Positions 54,031 to 64,000 of a DNA stretch of 64,000 nt are shown one piece after another. Positions within the stretch are counted from its first letter, which is position 1. Every line of letters starts with the position of its first letter. Source of the stretch: Microbulbifer marinus (GTDB lineage: Bacteria > Pseudomonadota > Gammaproteobacteria > Pseudomonadales > Cellvibrionaceae); assembly GCF_900107725.1 (NCBI RefSeq), contig NZ_FNQO01000001.1, positions 1,728,458 through 1,792,457 on the forward strand. The letters run 5' to 3'. The notes below the pieces were generated by a model. The model was not told the DNA's origin, did not search any database, and saw only the letters and a list, made by a program, of their open reading frames with translations. Position numbers and translations under genes: made by a program.

Positions 54031-54048
54031 AAAAACTTTAACGAACTG

Positions 54049-54495
54049 TTACTGCTGCTCTTCGTCCCCACCTTCTTCTGCGGGAACCTCTGATTCTGTT
54101 TCGGCTGCCGGGGCTTCCGCTGCGGGAGCCTCCGGCACGTCACTCGCTTCCGGCTGTGCATCCAGCTGCGGGATATCGCTGTCGATTTCCGGCAACTCGC
54201 TCGGAGCGGGCTGCTCGACAGCTGCCGGCACCTGGGGCAGGTCTGCATCGACGTCCGCTTCCGCACCCTGCTTGGCCAGCAGTGCCAGGCCTAGGCTGGT
54301 GACGAAGAATACGGTTGCCATGATCGCTGTCAAGCGCGAAAAGAAATTACCACTGCCCTGACTGCCAAATACCGTCTGGGACGCACCCGCACCGAAGGAT
54401 GCGCCAGCTTCCGCACCTTTACCCTGCTGCAACAGGATCAGGCCGATGATGCTGAGCGCGGTCAGGACGTGTACAACTAAAACCAACTTTTCCAT
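54049..54495 (-). CDS. secG: Protein-export membrane protein SecG
   Basis: This 148-residue subunit of the SecYEG translocon has two membrane helices (about 3-22 and 55-75). Between them is the conserved loop with GKGAEAGASFGAGASQTVFG. The C-terminal 70 residues are Ala/Glu/Pro-rich, longer than in E. coli SecG, a variable region in the family. It lies between tpiA and tRNA-Leu, the arrangement known from pseudomonads. Confidence 0.95.
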   Translation of the reverse strand: MEKLVLVVHVLTALSIIGLILLQQGKGAEAGASFGAGASQTVFGSQGSGNFFSRLTAIMATVFFVTSLGLALLAKQGAEADVDADLPQVPAAVEQPAPSELPEIDSDIPQLDAQPEASDVPEAPAAEAPAAETESEVPAEEGGDEEQQ

Positions 54496-54565
54496 TTTCT
54501 GGAAACTCTCTACCTGGGTTCCGCGAACCCGTTATTCAGTATTTTCTATCTCGACAGGCCAACCA

Positions 54566-55294
54566 CTAGCCGGCCGCGCGACAGATTCTGGCGAACTCTT
54601 CCGCGTCCAGGGACGCTCCGCCAACCAGGGCGCCGTCGATATCCGCCTGGGCGAACAGCGCTTCGGCATTGGCAGCCTTTACGCTGCCGCCGTACAAGAT
54701 CTGTACCGCAGCCCCGCTCTCGCCCAGATTCTCGCGAATGAACCGGTGCACTTCTTGCGCCTGCTCCGGAGTCGCCGTCTTGCCGGTACCTATGGCCCAT
54801 ACCGGCTCATAGGCGATAACCGCGCGATCCCAGATATCGCCTTCGGCGGCATCTTTAACCGCCTGCAACTGTGCGGCGATCACATCGAGGGCGCGCCCGT
54901 CTTCACGCTCCTGCAGGGTTTCACCCACACACAGGATCGGAATCAGGCCGGCGGCCTGCGCGGCGACAAACTTGCGCGCCACCAGCTCACTGCCCTCTCC
55001 GTAGAGACTGCGGCGTTCCGAGTGGCCCACAATCGCGTAATCTACTTTCCAGTCCAGCAGCATCGCTGCAGAAACCTCGCCGGTAAAGGCGCCGGAGGCT
55101 TCCTGACTGAGATTCTGCGCCCCTACCGCTATGTCATCCCCGGCCTTCTCTGCAACCAGCGGCAGGTAGGGGTAGGGCGGGCAGATGACCACCGTACAAC
55201 CCGCGCCTTTCACATCGAGCGCGGTGAAAAACTGCTCGGCAAACTCGCGGCTGCCGTTCATTTTCCAATTAGCTGCTACCAGCGGTGTACGCAT
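54566..55294 (-). CDS. tpiA: Triosephosphate isomerase
   Basis: This 242-residue glycolytic enzyme interconverts dihydroxyacetone phosphate and glyceraldehyde 3-phosphate. ATG 55294 is preferred to the upstream Met because AAGGAG lies just before it. The catalytic residues are in AANWKMNG (Lys), IVGHSERR (His) and AYEPVWAIGTGKTA (Glu), with the phosphate-binding YGGSVKAAN near the C-terminus. It lies 70 bases before secG. Confidence 0.96.
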   Translation of the reverse strand: MRTPLVAANWKMNGSREFAEQFFTALDVKGAGCTVVICPPYPYLPLVAEKAGDDIAVGAQNLSQEASGAFTGEVSAAMLLDWKVDYAIVGHSERRSLYGEGSELVARKFVAAQAAGLIPILCVGETLQEREDGRALDVIAAQLQAVKDAAEGDIWDRAVIAYEPVWAIGTGKTATPEQAQEVHRFIRENLGESGAAVQILYGGSVKAANAEALFAQADIDGALVGGASLDAEEFARICRAAG

Positions 55295-55413
55295 GTGTGC
55301 TCCTTCAAGGGGCGCAAATCTTAGCGATATTGCCGCCAACATACAACCGGAAATCTGCGACCTGTTGGACCGTCAGCCGGCGGCAAATCCGCCGCCTGGG
55401 CAGGCCCGGGAAC

Positions 55414-56766
55414 TCAGCTGTTGCCGACTCTCTCGACGACCGTGGATATCTGCTGCGCCAGTTGCTCCACCTGGGCGCTGTCGCGGCCTTCAACCATGAC
55501 CCGAATCAGCGGCTCGGTACCGGACGGCCGCAGCAATACGCGACCGCTGTCGGCCAGCTGCGCCTCCGCCTCACTGACCGCCGCCTTTACGTCCGCGTGG
55601 TCCAGCACCCCGTCGCGGTGGGCCAGACGCACGTTGATCATGTGCTGGGGCAGCATTTTCATGCGCGCCTTCAGCTCGTGCAAGGGCTCATCGAAATCGC
55701 ACACCGCGCGCAACACCTGCAGCGCCGAGACGATGCCGTCGCCGGTGGTGGTCGCGTCGGCGCAGATAATATGCCCGGAAGACTCGCCACCGAGGCTCCA
55801 GCCATTGGCGTGCATCTTCTCCAGCACATAGCGGTCGCCAACCTTGGCACGCTCGAACGGAATCTGGCGCTCGCGCAATGCCAACTCGAAGCCGTAGTTG
55901 CTCATCAGCGTACCGACGACGCCATTGCAACCGCCGAGGAATTGCTGGCGGTGCATGGCGATCATGAACAGCAGCTGGTCGCCGTCTATCAGCTCACCGC
56001 GCTTGTCGACAAACAGTACCCGGTCGCCGTCGCCGTCGAAGGCAATACCCAGGTCGGCGCCCTGCTCCAGCACCGCCTGCTGCAGCAGCTGCGGCTTGGT
56101 GGAGCCGCACTCCAGGTTGATGTTCAGCCCGTCGGGGCTGACACCGATCGCCGTCACCTCGGCGCCCAGCTCGCGGAATACCTTGGGCGCTATGTGGTAG
56201 GTGGCGCCATTGGCGCAGTCCAATACTATTTTCAGCCCCTCCAGGGAGAAGCCCCAGGGCGTGGAGGCCTTGCAGAATTCGATATAGCGCGCGGCGGCGT
56301 CATCGATACGCCAGGCCTTGCCAAGGTCGGCCGACGTGGTCATCGGCAGGTCCAACGCCGCTTCAATCTCGTGCTCTACGTGGTCCGGCAGTTTGCTGCC
56401 CTCGGCACTGAAAAACTTGATGCCGTTGTCCTGATAGGGGTTGTGAGAGGCGCTGATCACGATGCCCGCCTGGGCGTGGAAGGTGCGTGTCAGGTAGGCG
56501 ATGGCCGGAGTCGGCATGGGACCGAGCAGGCCCACATCGACACCGGCGTTGATCAGTCCCGCCTCGAGGGCCGCCTCGAACATATAACCGGACACGCGGG
56601 TATCCTTGCCGATCAGGATGCTGCGGCGCCCGGAGCGCTTGCCGCCGGCCATCTGCCCTAGCACCTTGCCGGCGGCGTAACCGAGACGCAACATAAAGTC
56701 CGGAGTGATTGCCCCCTCACCCACACGGCCGCGGATTCCATCGGTGCCGAAATATTGTCTCGCCAT
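55414..56766 (-). CDS. glmM: Phosphoglucosamine mutase
   Basis: This 450-residue enzyme converts glucosamine 6-phosphate to glucosamine 1-phosphate for peptidoglycan and lipopolysaccharide precursors. ATG 56766 gives the standard start [13 protein letters not shown]; the longer frame adds 25 unrelated residues. The phospho-serine motif is ISASHNPY, the metal site DGDGDR, and the phosphate loop [12 protein letters not shown]. The gene lies between folP and tpiA as in related genomes. Confidence 0.96.
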   Translation of the reverse strand: MARQYFGTDGIRGRVGEGAITPDFMLRLGYAAGKVLGQMAGGKRSGRRSILIGKDTRVSGYMFEAALEAGLINAGVDVGLLGPMPTPAIAYLTRTFHAQAGIVISASHNPYQDNGIKFFSAEGSKLPDHVEHEIEAALDLPMTTSADLGKAWRIDDAAARYIEFCKASTPWGFSLEGLKIVLDCANGATYHIAPKVFRELGAEVTAIGVSPDGLNINLECGSTKPQLLQQAVLEQGADLGIAFDGDGDRVLFVDKRGELIDGDQLLFMIAMHRQQFLGGCNGVVGTLMSNYGFELALRERQIPFERAKVGDRYVLEKMHANGWSLGGESSGHIICADATTTGDGIVSALQVLRAVCDFDEPLHELKARMKMLPQHMINVRLAHRDGVLDHADVKAAVSEAEAQLADSGRVLLRPSGTEPLIRVMVEGRDSAQVEQLAQQISTVVERVGNS

Positions 56767-56852
56767 AAATCTTCTCTGCTGTACTGCTGTTATTTTTTCC
56801 AATTGGACATGAATCAATAGCACGGGCGCCCACTGCCCCACTATTGGCGTCG

Positions 56853-57701
56853 CTAACTGTCCGGGTTATCCACTAGCTGCTGCATGTTCAACACATCCAC
56901 CGTCGCGGCGACATCGTGCACACGCAGGATTTTGGCACCGCGCTGGGCCGCCAGCATCGCCAGCGCGAGGCTGCCGGGCAGACGCTCGTCCACCTCGCGC
57001 CGCAGCAGGCGCCCGACCATGGACTTGCGCGACAGGCCGGCGAGCAGCGGGATATCCGATGGCGCCAGCTGCGCCAGGCTCCTCAGCAGGGCCAGATTGT
57101 GTTCATCGGTCTTGCCGAACCCGAAGCCCGGATCGAGTATCAGCCGCGCCCGATCAATGCCCGCCTCTTCGCAGGTGCGCATCCGCTCGCGCAGGTAAGC
57201 ACCCACTTCCGCCACCACATCGTCGTAGTGCGGCGCCTGCTGCATACTGCCGGGCTGCCCCTGCATATGCATCAGGCAAATGGGCAGACCGGAATCGGCA
57301 GCAGCCTCGAGCGCCCCCGGACGCTCCAGCGCGCGCACGTCGTTAATCAGCCCGGCTCCGGCGGCAGCAGACGCCGAAATGACCGAAGCGGTACTGGTGT
57401 CGACCGAGATAACGGCGTCGAGGTTGGCGCTGATCGCCTCCACCACCGGCACCACCCGATCCAGCTCTTCCTGCTCCGACACCGGCGCAGCGCCGGGCCT
57501 GGTGGACTCGCCGCCCACGTCGATGATCGCCGCGCCTTCGCGCAACATCTGCTCCGCGCGCTTGAGTGCCAGGTCCAGGTTCAGCGCGCCGCCGGCATAG
57601 TAGCTGCCGCCATCGGAGAAGGAGTCCGGCGTGGTATTAAGGATACCCATCACGACCGGTCGGCTGAGGTCGAGGGTGTTTATGCCACAGGTGAGTTTCA
57701 T
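56853..57701 (-). CDS. folP: Dihydropteroate synthase
   Basis: This 282-residue folate-pathway enzyme condenses p-aminobenzoate with dihydropterin pyrophosphate. Signatures are [15 protein letters not shown] near residue 18, [13 protein letters not shown], a central NDVRAL segment and [13 protein letters not shown]. It lies between ftsH and glmM in the conserved order. The product of GTP cyclohydrolase I (folE in this window) feeds the same pathway. Confidence 0.96.
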   Translation of the reverse strand: MKLTCGINTLDLSRPVVMGILNTTPDSFSDGGSYYAGGALNLDLALKRAEQMLREGAAIIDVGGESTRPGAAPVSEQEELDRVVPVVEAISANLDAVISVDTSTASVISASAAAGAGLINDVRALERPGALEAAADSGLPICLMHMQGQPGSMQQAPHYDDVVAEVGAYLRERMRTCEEAGIDRARLILDPGFGFGKTDEHNLALLRSLAQLAPSDIPLLAGLSRKSMVGRLLRREVDERLPGSLALAMLAAQRGAKILRVHDVAATVDVLNMQQLVDNPDS

Positions 57702-57727
57702 AAGAATTCAGGAATTCGAGAAAGACA

Positions 57728-57766
57728 AATGCGGACAAGCCGGCCGCCGGCCGGGTTGTCCGCATT
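57728..57766 (-). terminator. Long hairpin between ftsH and folP
   Basis: AATGCGGACAA (57728-57738) pairs with TTGTCCGCATT (57756-57766), with an inner GCCGGCC/GGCCGGG stem. On the minus strand it is followed by TTGTCTTTC. It probably ends or attenuates transcription after ftsH. Confidence 0.65.
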
Positions 57767-57779
57767 CAACATCTTGGGA

Positions 57780-59708
57780 TCAGTGTCCGTTCAGCGGTCC
57801 GCCAACCGGGTTGCCCTTGTCCGCTTCTTCGGCGGTTTGGCCGCTGTCGCTATCCCCGGTGGAACTGCTGCCACCGGAACCGAAGTTGTTATCGTGCCAG
57901 TCCCGCGGTGGGCGCACCTTGCGTCGCGCCATCAGGTCATCGACCTGCTCCGCGTCCAGCGTCTCGTATTCCATCAACGCGTCTTTCATCGCCTCGAGGA
58001 TATCGCGATTCTCCTCCAGCAGCTGGCGCGCGCGGTCATAACAGCTGTCGATAATACGGCGCACCTCGGTATCGATCTCGTTGGAGGTATTGCCGGACAC
58101 CGGATTGCCCTGACCGGGCTGACCGCTCTCGTCCTCACCGTAGTGCAGCGGGCCCAGTTTTTCGGACAGGCCCCACTTGGTGACCATATTGCGCGCCAGC
58201 TCGGTGGCCCGCTCGATATCGTTGGAGGCGCCGGTGGTCACACCATCTAACCCCAAGGTCATCTCCTCGGCGATACGGCCGCCGAACAGGGAGCACAGCT
58301 GCGACTCGATGGCGCGCTTGGACAGGCTGTACTTGTCCTCTTCCGGCAGGAACTGCGTCACCCCCAGCGCGCGGCCGCGTGGAATGATGGTGACCTTGTG
58401 CACCGGATCGTGTTCCGGCACCAGGCGACCGATAATCGCGTGACCCGCCTCGTGATAGGCGGTATTCACCTTTTCCTTCTCGTTCATGACCATGGACTTG
58501 CGCTCGGCGCCCATCATGATCTTGTCGCGGGCGCGCTCGAACTCTTCCATGGTCACGGTGCGCTTGTTGGCGCGCGCGGCAAACAGCGCCGCCTCGTTGA
58601 CCAGGTTGGCCAGGTCGGCACCGGAGAAGCCGGGTGTACCGCGGGCGATGGTCTGCGCGTTCACCTTGTCGTCCAGCGGCACCTTGCGCATATGTACCTT
58701 GAGGATCTGCTCGCGGCCGCGGATATCCGGCAGGCCGACGAACACCTGGCGGTCGAAACGACCCGGGCGCAACAGTGCGTGGTCGAGTACGTCCGGGCGG
58801 TTGGTGGCGGCGATGACGATCACGCCCTCATTGCCTTCGAAACCGTCCATTTCCACCAGCAGCTGGTTCAGGGTCTGCTCGCGCTCGTCGTGACCGCCGC
58901 CGACACCGGCGCCGCGGTGGCGACCGACCGCATCGATCTCGTCGATAAAGATGATACAGGGGGCCTGCTTCTTGGCCTGCTCGAACATGTCGCGCACACG
59001 GGACGCACCCACGCCGACGAACATCTCGACGAAGTCAGAACCGGAAATAGAGAAGAAAGGCACCTTGGCCTCGCCGGCAATGGCCTTCGCCAGCAGCGTC
59101 TTACCGGTGCCGGGCGGGCCGCACATCAGCACGCCGCGGGGGATATTGCCGCCCAGGCGCTGGAATTTCGATGGATCGCGCAGGAACTCCACCAGCTCCT
59201 GTACCTCTTCCTTGGCCTCATCCACCCCGGCCACGTCGGCAAAGGTGGTCTTGATCTGATCCTCGCCCAACAGGCGCGCCTTGCTCTTACCGAACGCCAT
59301 CGGGCCGGAGCGGCCACCGGCGCCGCCCTGCATCTGGCGCATGAAGAACATGAACACCGCGATAATGATCAGGATCGGGAAGCTGGCCACCAACAGCTGC
59401 TGCCAGATGCTGGGAGACTCCGGCTCGCGGCCGACAAACTGCACATTGCTGCGCACCAGCTCGTTGGTGAGCTCGTCGTCGATGATCTGCGGCTGAATGG
59501 TCTTGAAGCGGCTGCCATCGGCCTTCTCGCCGGTGATGACCAGGCCGTCCACAAGCACGCTCTTTATCTGGCCCGACTGCACATCCTGTACGAAGTCGGA
59601 ATAGCTGAGAGCCTCATCCCGTGACTGCGGCTTGAAGTTCTGGAACACCATCAACAGCACCGCTGCGATGATCAACCACAGTACAAGGTTCTTTGCCATA
59701 TCGTTCAA
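57780..59708 (-). CDS. ftsH: ATP-dependent membrane zinc metalloprotease FtsH
   Basis: This 642-residue inner-membrane AAA+ protease degrades membrane and regulatory proteins. Two helices (about 5-22 and 100-120) flank a periplasmic domain. The Walker A motif is [13 protein letters not shown], Walker B is [12 protein letters not shown], and the zinc site is HEAGH. TTG 59708 is preferred as the start because GAGGG lies seven bases upstream; ATG 59699 is the alternative. The gene sits between rlmE and folP as in E. coli. Confidence 0.97.
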   Translation of the reverse strand: MNDMAKNLVLWLIIAAVLLMVFQNFKPQSRDEALSYSDFVQDVQSGQIKSVLVDGLVITGEKADGSRFKTIQPQIIDDELTNELVRSNVQFVGREPESPSIWQQLLVASFPILIIIAVFMFFMRQMQGGAGGRSGPMAFGKSKARLLGEDQIKTTFADVAGVDEAKEEVQELVEFLRDPSKFQRLGGNIPRGVLMCGPPGTGKTLLAKAIAGEAKVPFFSISGSDFVEMFVGVGASRVRDMFEQAKKQAPCIIFIDEIDAVGRHRGAGVGGGHDEREQTLNQLLVEMDGFEGNEGVIVIAATNRPDVLDHALLRPGRFDRQVFVGLPDIRGREQILKVHMRKVPLDDKVNAQTIARGTPGFSGADLANLVNEAALFAARANKRTVTMEEFERARDKIMMGAERKSMVMNEKEKVNTAYHEAGHAIIGRLVPEHDPVHKVTIIPRGRALGVTQFLPEEDKYSLSKRAIESQLCSLFGGRIAEEMTLGLDGVTTGASNDIERATELARNMVTKWGLSEKLGPLHYGEDESGQPGQGNPVSGNTSNEIDTEVRRIIDSCYDRARQLLEENRDILEAMKDALMEYETLDAEQVDDLMARRKVRPPRDWHDNNFGSGGSSSTGDSDSGQTAEEADKGNPVGGPLNGH

Positions 59709-59857
59709 AGGGATAGCCCTCTCGCTTTAGCACTCACTTTCAAAATCCATCCACACCAGGCATTCACACCAGTATAGGCACGCAGGCATCTGCCTCCGCG
59801 CCCCCGGCGCAGGTACGCTTATACCATATCAGGGGCTGCGGCCAGAAATGGCCAGGA

Positions 59858-60478
59858 TCAGCCTTTGAAGCCCCGCGCCACCACATAGACCTCGCGGGAG
59901 CGGGGCCTGGATGCACCGGGCTTGCGGGTCACCACGCTGTTATAGCTGCCGCGCAGGTCGCGAATCAGCTCATCGAAACCCTCACCCTGGAATACTTTGG
60001 CAACGAAAGCGCCGCCGGGTTTCAGCACCTGGCGCGCCATATCCACCGCCAGCTCCACCAGATACATGGAGGCGGGCTGATCGACGTCGCGTATACCACT
60101 CATATTGGGGGCCATATCGGAAATCACAAGGTCCGCCTTGTCCTCGCCGAGCCGCTGCAGCAGTTCGTTGAGCACAGATTCCTCGGTGAAGTCGCCCTGC
60201 ACGAACTCGACACCGGCCAGCGGGTCCATCGGCAATATGTCCGAAGCCAGCACGCGCCCCTTGTGACCAACCAGTTCCGCAGCCACCTGCGACCAGCCGC
60301 CGGGCGCCGCGCCCAGATCGACCACGGTCATGCCCGGCTTGATCAGGCGGTCCTTGGTCTGCAGTTCCTGCAGCTTGTAGCTGGCACGGGAACGGTAGCC
60401 CTCTTTCTGGGACTGTTTGACGTACTGGTCGTTAAAATGTTCACGCAGCCAGCGGTGGCTGCTCTTCGATCGGCCCAT
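59858..60478 (-). CDS. rlmE: 23S rRNA 2'-O-ribose U2552 methyltransferase
   Basis: This 206-residue SAM-dependent enzyme (FtsJ/RrmJ) methylates U2552 of 23S rRNA. It has [15 protein letters not shown] for SAM binding, and Lys/Asp/Lys/Glu positions in SDMAPNMSG and [13 protein letters not shown] 60478 is taken; TTG 60487 would add three residues. It is divergent from yhbY across 140 bases that hold a REPIN-like palindrome. Confidence 0.95.
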   Translation of the reverse strand: MGRSKSSHRWLREHFNDQYVKQSQKEGYRSRASYKLQELQTKDRLIKPGMTVVDLGAAPGGWSQVAAELVGHKGRVLASDILPMDPLAGVEFVQGDFTEESVLNELLQRLGEDKADLVISDMAPNMSGIRDVDQPASMYLVELAVDMARQVLKPGGAFVAKVFQGEGFDELIRDLRGSYNSVVTRKPGASRPRSREVYVVARGFKG

Positions 60479-60515
60479 CGGGTACAATGCCTAAAAATCA
60501 CAACAGCTTTTGCAG

Positions 60516-60581
60516 GAGCGGCCCATGGCCGCGATCGAGGGTCACTGAGAACCCGGGACCGATCGCGGCCATGGGCCGCTC
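60516..60581. repeat. REPIN-like inverted repeat
   Basis: A perfect 22-base inverted repeat (60516-60537 and 60560-60581), starting GAGCGGCCCATGG, surrounds a 22-base loop. The form AGGAGCGGCC resembles REP/REPIN elements of pseudomonads. A shorter relative occurs at 60933-60952. It lies in the rlmE-yhbY divergent region. Confidence 0.75.
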
Positions 60582-60618
60582 GTGCATCGAAATCTACCTA
60601 GTGGTAATGGAGTATTGT

Positions 60619-60921
60619 ATGCCTTTAACCGCCGACCGCAAAAAAGCCTTGCGCACCCTGGGCCACAACCTCAAGCCGGTGGTGACCGTCGCCGGCAAGG
60701 GACTGACCGAAGGCGTGCTGGAGGAACTGAACCGAGCGCTGGAAGATCACGAGCTGATCAAGGTCAAATTGATGGTGGCCGACCGCGAACTGCGCCACCA
60801 GGTGATCGCAGAGCTGTGCGAGAAATCCGGTGCCGAGCTGATCCAGGAGATCGGCAAAATCGCCCTGATCTACCGCCAGGCGCAGAAGCCGGATCCGAGA
60901 CTGTCGAATTTGCTGCGGTAA
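60619..60921 (+). CDS. yhbY: Ribosome assembly RNA-binding protein YhbY (CRM domain)
   Basis: This 100-residue CRM-domain protein is associated with the 50S subunit precursor. ATG 60619 is chosen for GGAG seven bases upstream and because the protein begins MPLTADRKKALRTLGHNLKP as in the family. The conserved GxxG-like loop is VVTVAGKGLTEGVL. It is divergent from rlmE and the only plus-strand gene in this part. Confidence 0.94.
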   Translation: MPLTADRKKALRTLGHNLKPVVTVAGKGLTEGVLEELNRALEDHELIKVKLMVADRELRHQVIAELCEKSGAELIQEIGKIALIYRQAQKPDPRLSNLLR

Positions 60922-60932
60922 CTGCGAATTAG

Positions 60933-60952
60933 GAGCGGCCCGACGGCCGCTC
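60933..60952 (+). repeat. Single REP-like hairpin after yhbY
   Basis: GAGCGGCC and GGCCGCTC form a perfect eight-base stem around CGAC, 11 bases after the yhbY stop, followed by TCCCTTCT. It shares AGGAGCGGCC with the REPIN-like element 400 bases upstream and may also help end yhbY transcription. Confidence 0.6.
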
Positions 60953-60958
60953 TCCCTT

Positions 60959-61339
60959 CTACGACTCGCTAACCTCCGGCCGACAAGTCGCTTTGCGCAG
61001 CGCCCAGCGCTCCCCATCCGACAGACGCACCAGCCAACAGGCCTCTTCATCCAGCATCAGCTGAAACTTGACCGGCTGCCCGAACTCCCGACCGCTGAGG
61101 CGGGGTTGCTGCGGCTTGCGCTCAACAACCAACACGCTCTCTTTGGTCAGCGCGTCCGCGGCCAGCGTCACCGGCACCCCGTGCATCGCCTCGGAGACCA
61201 GCTGCTGCAGTTCCGCGCGGACCTCCGGGCCCGGCTCGGCCAGCAGCGCCGGGCGCGGATCACCGTGGGCCGGCTGCGAGCCACAGGCCGTTAGCAACAC
61301 CAGGGGAGCAATCAGGCACATTAAATCTGCCAGCTTCAT
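60959..61339 (-). CDS. Small lipoprotein of unknown function
   Basis: This 126-residue protein has a lipoprotein signal (IAPLVLLTACGSQ; lipobox LTAC). The mature part is about 105 residues with two further cysteines (EEACWLVRLSD, KATCRPEV) that could form a disulfide. There is no recognised domain. It begins two bases after the S41 protease gene and is likely co-transcribed with it. Confidence 0.7.
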   Translation of the reverse strand: MKLADLMCLIAPLVLLTACGSQPAHGDPRPALLAEPGPEVRAELQQLVSEAMHGVPVTLAADALTKESVLVVERKPQQPRLSGREFGQPVKFQLMLDEEACWLVRLSDGERWALRKATCRPEVSES

Positions 61340-61341
61340 GG

Positions 61342-62958
61342 TTACCTCACCATTATCCGGTTACTGCGCCACGGCTCCTTCGGCACACTGCCGCTGGCAG
61401 CGGACAGACGCGCCCCGACCTGGGAATAGGTATAGCCGCTGGCGGGCACATCGCCGCAACTGCCGCTCTCTATATAATTGATTGCCGTGGACAGCCGGGC
61501 CTCGTTCTCATCACCGAGCAGACGGGTAAAGTCGTCGGCGATGGCGCAGCCTGGCAGATCGGCCGCCGTGCCGTAGCTGCCGTTGGGCCTGAAGCCATCG
61601 GCGTAATCGCCGAAGTCCTTGGCATTGACGCCCTTGAACTGAATCGTCAGATAGGTGGTGCCACAGTTGTCCAGCGCGTAGAAACCGTAGGGCTTGCCGC
61701 AGGTCGTCGCACCTATCTGGACCACCTCGACATCCACGCCGCGCAGGCTGTTGATAATCGCCTCACTGGCGGAGCAGGTGTTGTTACCGGTGAGAACGAA
61801 CAGGCGCGGCAGGTTCAGGGTTGGCAATGCCACACCCGGCTGCACATTGCCAATCCCCAGGGTCTCGTTGTGGAACGGGGTAGGATCCAGCGGCTCCCCG
61901 GTTACCGGGTTTGTTTCCGGGTGCTGGTCGTTAAAGGTCATCTGTTCGAACACGCGCCCGAGGGTCACGTCACCGGCGATCATATAGGCGAGTTCACTGG
62001 CGATATCCAGATAGCCACCGCCGTTGTAGCGGATATCCAGTACCAGATCGTCGATGCCCTCCGCTTTCAGCTGCTGGACGGCCTCGATCAGTGCCGGTTC
62101 GGCAGTGGCGATATGGTCGTTGAATAGCATGTAGCCGACCTTGCGACCCATGGCCGCATCCAGCACCGAAACATTCTGCACCGGATCTGAGGTCACCGCC
62201 CGTGCGGTTAGCTCGACGGTGATCGGTTCCGAGGCACCGAGCGGCAACATCTCGAAGATGTGCGTCTCTCCCTCCGTGGACGGCCACATGCCGTCGTTCA
62301 GCGTATCGACATCCTCGCCGTAAGCCACATCGACACCGTCGACCGCTAATACTTCCGCACCGCGCCCGATACCGGGCGGCAGTCCTGCCCCGTCTTCGTT
62401 ATCGGTATAGGCGATTACAGCCTTGCGCGGTGGCGTGGCCTCGATCAGGGCCCACTGAAAACCGTAGCCGACATAGACGCCGGACTGCGTCTGCGACTGC
62501 CATTCACTGGTCGGGATCGCATAGTGAAAACGATCCTTCTCCCTGCCCGACACGGTCAGCTCGAAGGTTTTCAACTGATCGAAATATTCAATGGAATCAT
62601 CGAACTCGGCCGGATTCTTGTCCTCGATCTCGCCGTACCACAGATAGAGGTCATTGCTCATCGAGCGTAGCCAGTTATTCTCGTCCAGCCGCGTTCCCTG
62701 CCGGTCGACATAGGCACTGCCGGTGGCGGGATTGGTACCACTGCGCGGGGATACGCACTGGTTGGCGAAGGTTGATGCGGGCAGGAAATTGCCGGGCTCC
62801 CAGCTATCGGAGGCTGTGCCGCTACCGGAATCGCCGCTACTGGTGAGGTTATTGCCCGAATTGTCGCCGCCATCGCCTCCGCCACCGCAGGCAGACAGTG
62901 CGACAGCCCCGAGTGAGAGACAGGCGGCAAGAATAAGGCGACGGCAGTATGCCCCCAT
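61342..62958 (-). CDS. S41-family (C-terminal processing type) peptidase lipoprotein
   Basis: This approximately 538-residue protein has a lipobox (GAVALSACGGG). ATG 62958 has GGAG nine bases upstream; ATG 62973 is an alternative. A Gly/Ser/Asp-rich linker follows, then a PDZ-like region (about 170-255, GRGAEVLAVDGVDVAYGED). The S41 protease domain has DIRYNGGGYLDIASELAY, the catalytic Ser in NTCSASEAIINSL and the likely catalytic Lys in TTCGKPYGFY. It is probably an outer-membrane-attached periplasmic or surface protease. Confidence 0.85.
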   Translation of the reverse strand: MGAYCRRLILAACLSLGAVALSACGGGGDGGDNSGNNLTSSGDSGSGTASDSWEPGNFLPASTFANQCVSPRSGTNPATGSAYVDRQGTRLDENNWLRSMSNDLYLWYGEIEDKNPAEFDDSIEYFDQLKTFELTVSGREKDRFHYAIPTSEWQSQTQSGVYVGYGFQWALIEATPPRKAVIAYTDNEDGAGLPPGIGRGAEVLAVDGVDVAYGEDVDTLNDGMWPSTEGETHIFEMLPLGASEPITVELTARAVTSDPVQNVSVLDAAMGRKVGYMLFNDHIATAEPALIEAVQQLKAEGIDDLVLDIRYNGGGYLDIASELAYMIAGDVTLGRVFEQMTFNDQHPETNPVTGEPLDPTPFHNETLGIGNVQPGVALPTLNLPRLFVLTGNNTCSASEAIINSLRGVDVEVVQIGATTCGKPYGFYALDNCGTTYLTIQFKGVNAKDFGDYADGFRPNGSYGTAADLPGCAIADDFTRLLGDENEARLSTAINYIESGSCGDVPASGYTYSQVGARLSAASGSVPKEPWRSNRIMVR

Positions 62959-63039
62959 GACTTCGAGCTCCATTTTTTATTCTTTGTCGAAGCCCCGGAG
63001 ATTACCACCGCCGCCGGAGTCAAGCGAGCAGCTAAGTCG

Positions 63040-64000
63040 CTAGCCGCTCAGCTTGCCCAACACGCTCTGGAGGCTCTCCTTGGCATCGCCAAACAACATC
63101 CGCGCATTTTCCTTGTAGAACAGCGGGTTGGCTACGCCGGCATAGCCGGAAGCCATGGAGCGCTTCAGGATCACCACCTTGCCCGCCTTCCATACTTCCA
63201 GCACCGGCATGCCGGCGATCGGGGAACCGGGTTTCTCCACCGCATCGGGGTTGACGGTATCGTTGGCGCCAATCACCAGGGCCAGGTCTGTTTGCGGGAA
63301 ATCGCCGTTGATCTCGTCCATTTCCAGCACTATGTCGTAGGGCACGTTGGCTTCCGCCAGCAGCACGTTCATATGCCCGGGCAGCCGACCAGCCACCGGG
63401 TGGATGCCGAAGCGCACCGTCTTGCCCATCTTGCGCAGCTTGTCGGTCAGGTCGCTGACCGCCTGCTGGGCGTGGGCCACGGCCATGCCGAAGCCCGGCA
63501 CGATGATGATGCTGTCCGCAGCTTCCAGATCCGCCGCCATCTCATCGAAGTTGGTGGCCACCACTTCGCCGTCGATCTCGCCCTCCGCGACCTCACCGCC
63601 GTCGGAACCGAAACCGCCGAGGATCACACTGATAAAGGAGCGGTTCATGCCGCGACACATTATGTAGCTGAGGATCGCACCCGAGGAGCCCACCAAGGCA
63701 CCGACCACGATCAGCAGGTCGTTGCTGAGCATAAAACCGGTCGCGGCCGCGGCCCAGCCGGAGTAGCTGTTCAGCATCGAGATCACCACCGGCATATCGG
63801 CGCCGCCGATCGCCGCAATCAGGTGAATACCGAGCAGCAGCGCGATGGAGGTCATGATCAGCAGGTTGATCACGGTACCAGCGTTCAGGTCGGCGGGAAT
63901 AAACAGCGCGCCCAGCACCACACAGGCCAGGATCGCCGCCAGGTTCAGCCAGTGCCGCGCGGGCAGCATCAGCGGCTTGCCGGAGATCAGCCCCTGCAGC
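63040..64000 (-). CDS. pntB: NAD(P) transhydrogenase beta subunit, C-terminal part (cut by window edge)
   Basis: About 320 C-terminal residues of PntB are visible; the reading frame continues past the window end ([19 protein letters not shown]). Several membrane helices are followed by the NADP(H)-binding domain [55 protein letters not shown] and [19 protein letters not shown]. The enzyme couples hydride transfer between NADH and NADP+ to proton translocation. The remainder and pntA should lie to the right. Confidence 0.96.
   Translation of the reverse strand, partial: LQGLISGKPLMLPARHWLNLAAILACVVLGALFIPADLNAGTVINLLIMTSIALLLGIHLIAAIGGADMPVVISMLNSYSGWAAAATGFMLSNDLLIVVGALVGSSGAILSYIMCRGMNRSFISVILGGFGSDGGEVAEGEIDGEVVATNFDEMAADLEAADSIIIVPGFGMAVAHAQQAVSDLTDKLRKMGKTVRFGIHPVAGRLPGHMNVLLAEANVPYDIVLEMDEINGDFPQTDLALVIGANDTVNPDAVEKPGSPIAGMPVLEVWKAGKVVILKRSMASGYAGVANPLFYKENARMLFGDAKESLQSVLGKLSG

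Overview
The window reads as chromosome of a GC-rich, facultatively anaerobic gammaproteobacterium, probably a marine member of the Cellvibrionales (Microbulbifer-like). That placement is an inference from gene order and families (tpiA-secG-tRNA-Leu, rlmE-ftsH-folP-glmM, Nar and Ubi proteins), not from a search.

Layout. (1) 1-470: the AT-rich distal end of what looks like an integron cassette array: one small membrane-protein cassette closed by an attC-like site. (2) 0.5-24.6 kb: an anaerobic respiration region. On the minus strand are ubiT-ubiU-ubiV (O2-independent ubiquinone synthesis) and a roughly 10-kb operon narG-narH-narJ-narI, PpiC-type isomerase, beta carbonic anhydrase, UbiH/UbiM-like hydroxylase and DGC protein. 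narX is divergent, then SirB2 and a small hypothetical. trhP, a PLP decarboxylase, nnrS and narK follow on the minus strand, then narL and moeA on the plus strand. NarX-NarL sense nitrate, NarK moves nitrate/nitrite, NarGHJI reduces nitrate with quinol, MoeA helps build the molybdenum cofactor and UbiUVT supplies quinone without oxygen. (3) 25.1-28.3 kb: an ECF sigma factor operon with a secreted protein of unknown function and two small membrane proteins, then a GTP cyclohydrolase I. (4) 28.3-29.3 kb: a tRNA-fMet transcription unit followed by two exact-period 113-bp repeats, each carrying the 3' part of the tRNA, then a terminator and a decayed fragment of the neighbouring outer-membrane gene.

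(5) 29.4-53.5 kb: the most unusual part, about 24 kb on one strand. It encodes three TPR/coiled-coil envelope proteins, three small secreted or lipoprotein components, an ExbB/TolQ protein, two ExbD/TolR proteins, a TonB-like protein with an AgmX-type C-terminus, a ~2,850-residue DUF11-repeat surface protein and a 1,728-residue outer-membrane protein with three OmpA-type peptidoglycan-binding domains. I infer a proton-motive-force-driven, envelope-spanning machine coupled to a giant surface protein. One ExbD has Asn where the proton-carrying Asp should be.

(6) 53.9-64 kb: conserved housekeeping genes: tRNA-Leu(GAG), secG, tpiA, glmM, folP, ftsH, rlmE, divergent yhbY, a REPIN-like palindrome, a lipoprotein, an S41 protease lipoprotein and a partial pntB. 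The 24-kb system lies between tRNA-Leu and tRNA-fMet, which are adjacent in relatives such as Pseudomonas, so the locus looks inserted or rearranged.
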